Shown here in pieces: positions 62,832 to 64,000 of a DNA stretch of 64,000 bases. Positions within the stretch are counted from its first letter, which is position 1; every line of letters starts with the position of its first letter. The notes beneath the pieces were generated by a model. The model did no database searches and was not told the DNA's origin. It worked only from the letters and a program-made list of their open reading frames with translations. A program made the position numbers and the translations under genes. Source of the stretch: Sediminivirga luteola (GTDB lineage: Bacteria; Actinomycetota; Actinomycetes; Actinomycetales; Brevibacteriaceae); NCBI RefSeq assembly GCF_014639315.1, contig NZ_BMFY01000015.1, forward strand, positions 1 through 64,000. The letters are read 5' to 3'.

Positions 62832-63868
62832 CCAAGCCGACACTCGCCGTGACCCTCGGCGACGCCGCCGGGATCGGACCGGAGATCGCCGCGAAGACCC
62901 TGCTGCGCCACCCTGGCCTCCGGGAACGAGCCGTGCCCGTCGTCATCGGCGACGCCGATGCGATGCGCCGCGGCGCCCGGTTCGCCGGCCTGGACCCGGA
63001 GGCGGTGCGGGTGATCGAATCCCCGCGGCAGGCCAGCAACGACCCGGAACTGATCGAACTCGTCCAGACCGGCCCCTCCCTGGGCGACGTCCCGGTCGGG
63101 GAACTCTCCGCCGCCGCCGGCGACGGCGCCTACCGGTTCGTGGTCGAGTCCTGCCGCCTGGCCCGGGAAGGCGAGGTGGACGGCATCGTCACACCGCCGC
63201 TGAACAAGGCTGCCATGCATGCCGGCGGCCACAAGTTCCCCGGTCACACCGAGCTGCTGGCCCACGAGTTCGGCGTGCGCAACTACTCGCTGGTGCTCTC
63301 TGCCGGTGAGCTGTACGTCTTCCACCTCACCACGCACGTCTCCCTGCAGCAGGCCATCGAGGGCGTCACCGCCGAACGCGCCGACGCCGTCCTGCGGCTG
63401 GTGGGCGCCTTCGCCCGCTCCGCCGGGAAGCCCGAGGCCGCCATCGGTCTGTGCGGCCTGAACCCGCACGCCGGGGAGAACGGCCTGTTCGGGCACCAGG
63501 ACGCGCAGATCCTCGCTCCGGCCGTGGAACGCGCACGGAAGGCCGGGATCAACGCGCACGGCCCAATCGCCGCCGATGCGCTCATCCCGCAGGCGGTCAA
63601 GGGCAGATGGGACTTCGTGATCGCCTGCTACCACGATCAGGGCCACGCCCCGTTCAAGGCGGTCTACGGCGACGACGGCGTGAACATCACCGTCGGGCTG
63701 CCCGTGGTGCGGGTCTCGGTGGACCACGGCACCGCCTTCGACATCGCCGGCAAGGGGATTGCCCGGGAGGCCAGCCTGGTGCTGGCCGTCGAGCGGGCCG
63801 CGGAACTTGCCCCGGACTGGAACCTGGTCTGGCAGGCGGCGCAGGAGAGCGAGCAGATGCTCGGCTGA
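62828..63868 (+). CDS. pdxA2: PdxA2-type 4-phospho-D-threonate dehydrogenase
   Basis: A 346-residue NAD-dependent decarboxylating dehydrogenase of the PdxA family. The blocks LAVTLGDAAGIGPEIAAKTL, GIVTPPLNKAAMHAGGHKFP, GHTELLAHEFG and ACYHDQGHAPFKAVYGDDG carry the metal-binding His and Asp residues. In the PdxA2 branch the enzyme oxidises 4-phospho-D-threonate, giving dihydroxyacetone phosphate and CO2, rather than acting in vitamin B6 synthesis. The operon context (sugar-acid permease and DUF1537 kinase) supports PdxA2. It overlaps the kinase by four bases. Confidence 0.87.
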   Translation: MTKPTLAVTLGDAAGIGPEIAAKTLLRHPGLRERAVPVVIGDADAMRRGARFAGLDPEAVRVIESPRQASNDPELIELVQTGPSLGDVPVGELSAAAGDGAYRFVVESCRLAREGEVDGIVTPPLNKAAMHAGGHKFPGHTELLAHEFGVRNYSLVLSAGELYVFHLTTHVSLQQAIEGVTAERADAVLRLVGAFARSAGKPEAAIGLCGLNPHAGENGLFGHQDAQILAPAVERARKAGINAHGPIAADALIPQAVKGRWDFVIACYHDQGHAPFKAVYGDDGVNITVGLPVVRVSVDHGTAFDIAGKGIAREASLVLAVERAAELAPDWNLVWQAAQESEQMLG

Positions 63869-63876
63869 GGGCCCTC

Positions 63877-63882
63877 TAGAAT
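63877..63882 (+). promoter_or_regulatory. -10 element of a probable leaderless gntR promoter
   Basis: TAGAAT ends 7 nt before the ATG at 63890, giving the GntR gene its own promoter just after the pdxA2 stop. Confidence 0.55.
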
Positions 63883-63889
63883 GCCCAGC

Positions 63890-64000
63890 ATGACCGACCC
63901 GGAGATGAGCGGCACCGTCCTGGACCCCGCCGCGAAGACGCCGCTGCACGCCCAGCTGGCCGGTCTGCTGCGCGAGCGGATCAGCGACGGGCGCCTGCAG
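63890..64000 (+). CDS. GntR-family transcriptional regulator, N-terminal part (truncated by the window end)
   Basis: The first 37 residues are seen. KTPLHAQLAGLLRERISDGR is the opening of a GntR winged helix of the HutC type (LYxQxxxxLRxxIxxGxLxPG). It follows the sugar-acid operon by 21 nt on the same strand and has its own leaderless promoter, so it is the likely regulator of that operon and a candidate to bind the palindrome at 60187-60226. The effector-binding domain lies beyond the window. Confidence 0.8.
   Translation, partial: MTDPEMSGTVLDPAAKTPLHAQLAGLLRERISDGRLQ

Overview
The window comes from a high-GC actinobacterium, most likely a member of the order Micrococcales. This rests on the GC-rich coding bias, frequent GTG starts, and the conserved actinobacterial order TPR protein - HAD hydrolase - tlyA - nadK - recN - steA - steB - pyrG - NUDIX - xerD - parA - scpA - scpB - rluB - (tyrA) - cmk - der. 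The genus cannot be fixed from the sequence alone. The three-MrpD-type cation antiporter operon and the glycerol genes would suit a salt- or osmotic-stress-tolerant lifestyle, but that is inference.

Layout. 1-84 is the end of an rRNA operon: the last bases of 5S rRNA and a strong terminator. 296-25835 is a long co-oriented housekeeping block. It holds rRNA methylation (tlyA), NAD kinase, repair (recN), cell separation (steA/steB), a lipid-linked-glycan cassette (MraY/WecA-like enzyme, MurJ-type flippase, two GT-B glycosyltransferases), CTP synthase, XerD, ParA/ScpA/ScpB chromosome handling, RluB, prephenate dehydrogenase, cmk, an acyltransferase and Der. Most genes overlap by 4-8 nt and are probably translationally coupled. 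A cluster of direct and inverted repeats precedes parA.

25836-40562 is a mixed region: a RecQ-type helicase with a phosphoribosyltransferase-like C-terminus, a DUF222/HNH protein, YciO, a MATE exporter, a GNAT enzyme, an Ada-AlkA fusion with Ogt (alkylation repair), a thioesterase, a PAP2 phosphatase, MgtE and a secreted thermonuclease-like lipoprotein. Many of these genes have short tandem repeats at or just past their stop codons.

40563-46394 is a glycerol module: a SorC-type regulator divergent from glpD-glpF-glpK, closed by a large hairpin terminator. 46402-55351 holds a zinc alcohol dehydrogenase and a tightly overlapped Mrp-type operon (F-G-B-C-D-D-D-E). 55413-58988 holds a DUF5129 protein, a broken PIN-domain fragment containing a heptanucleotide repeat, an LmeA-like lipid-binding protein and a MarR-GNAT fusion with its own palindromic operator. 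59267-64000 holds an aldo/keto reductase and a four-carbon sugar-acid operon (KdgT-type permease, DtnK-type kinase, PdxA2-type dehydrogenase), followed by the start of a GntR regulator. A 40-bp palindrome sits ahead of that operon.

A recurring signal helps choose starts: at least a dozen genes have a -10-like TANNNT element ending 6-8 nt before the start codon, which points to leaderless mRNAs. Both glycerol breakdown and the D-threonate-type route converge on dihydroxyacetone phosphate.
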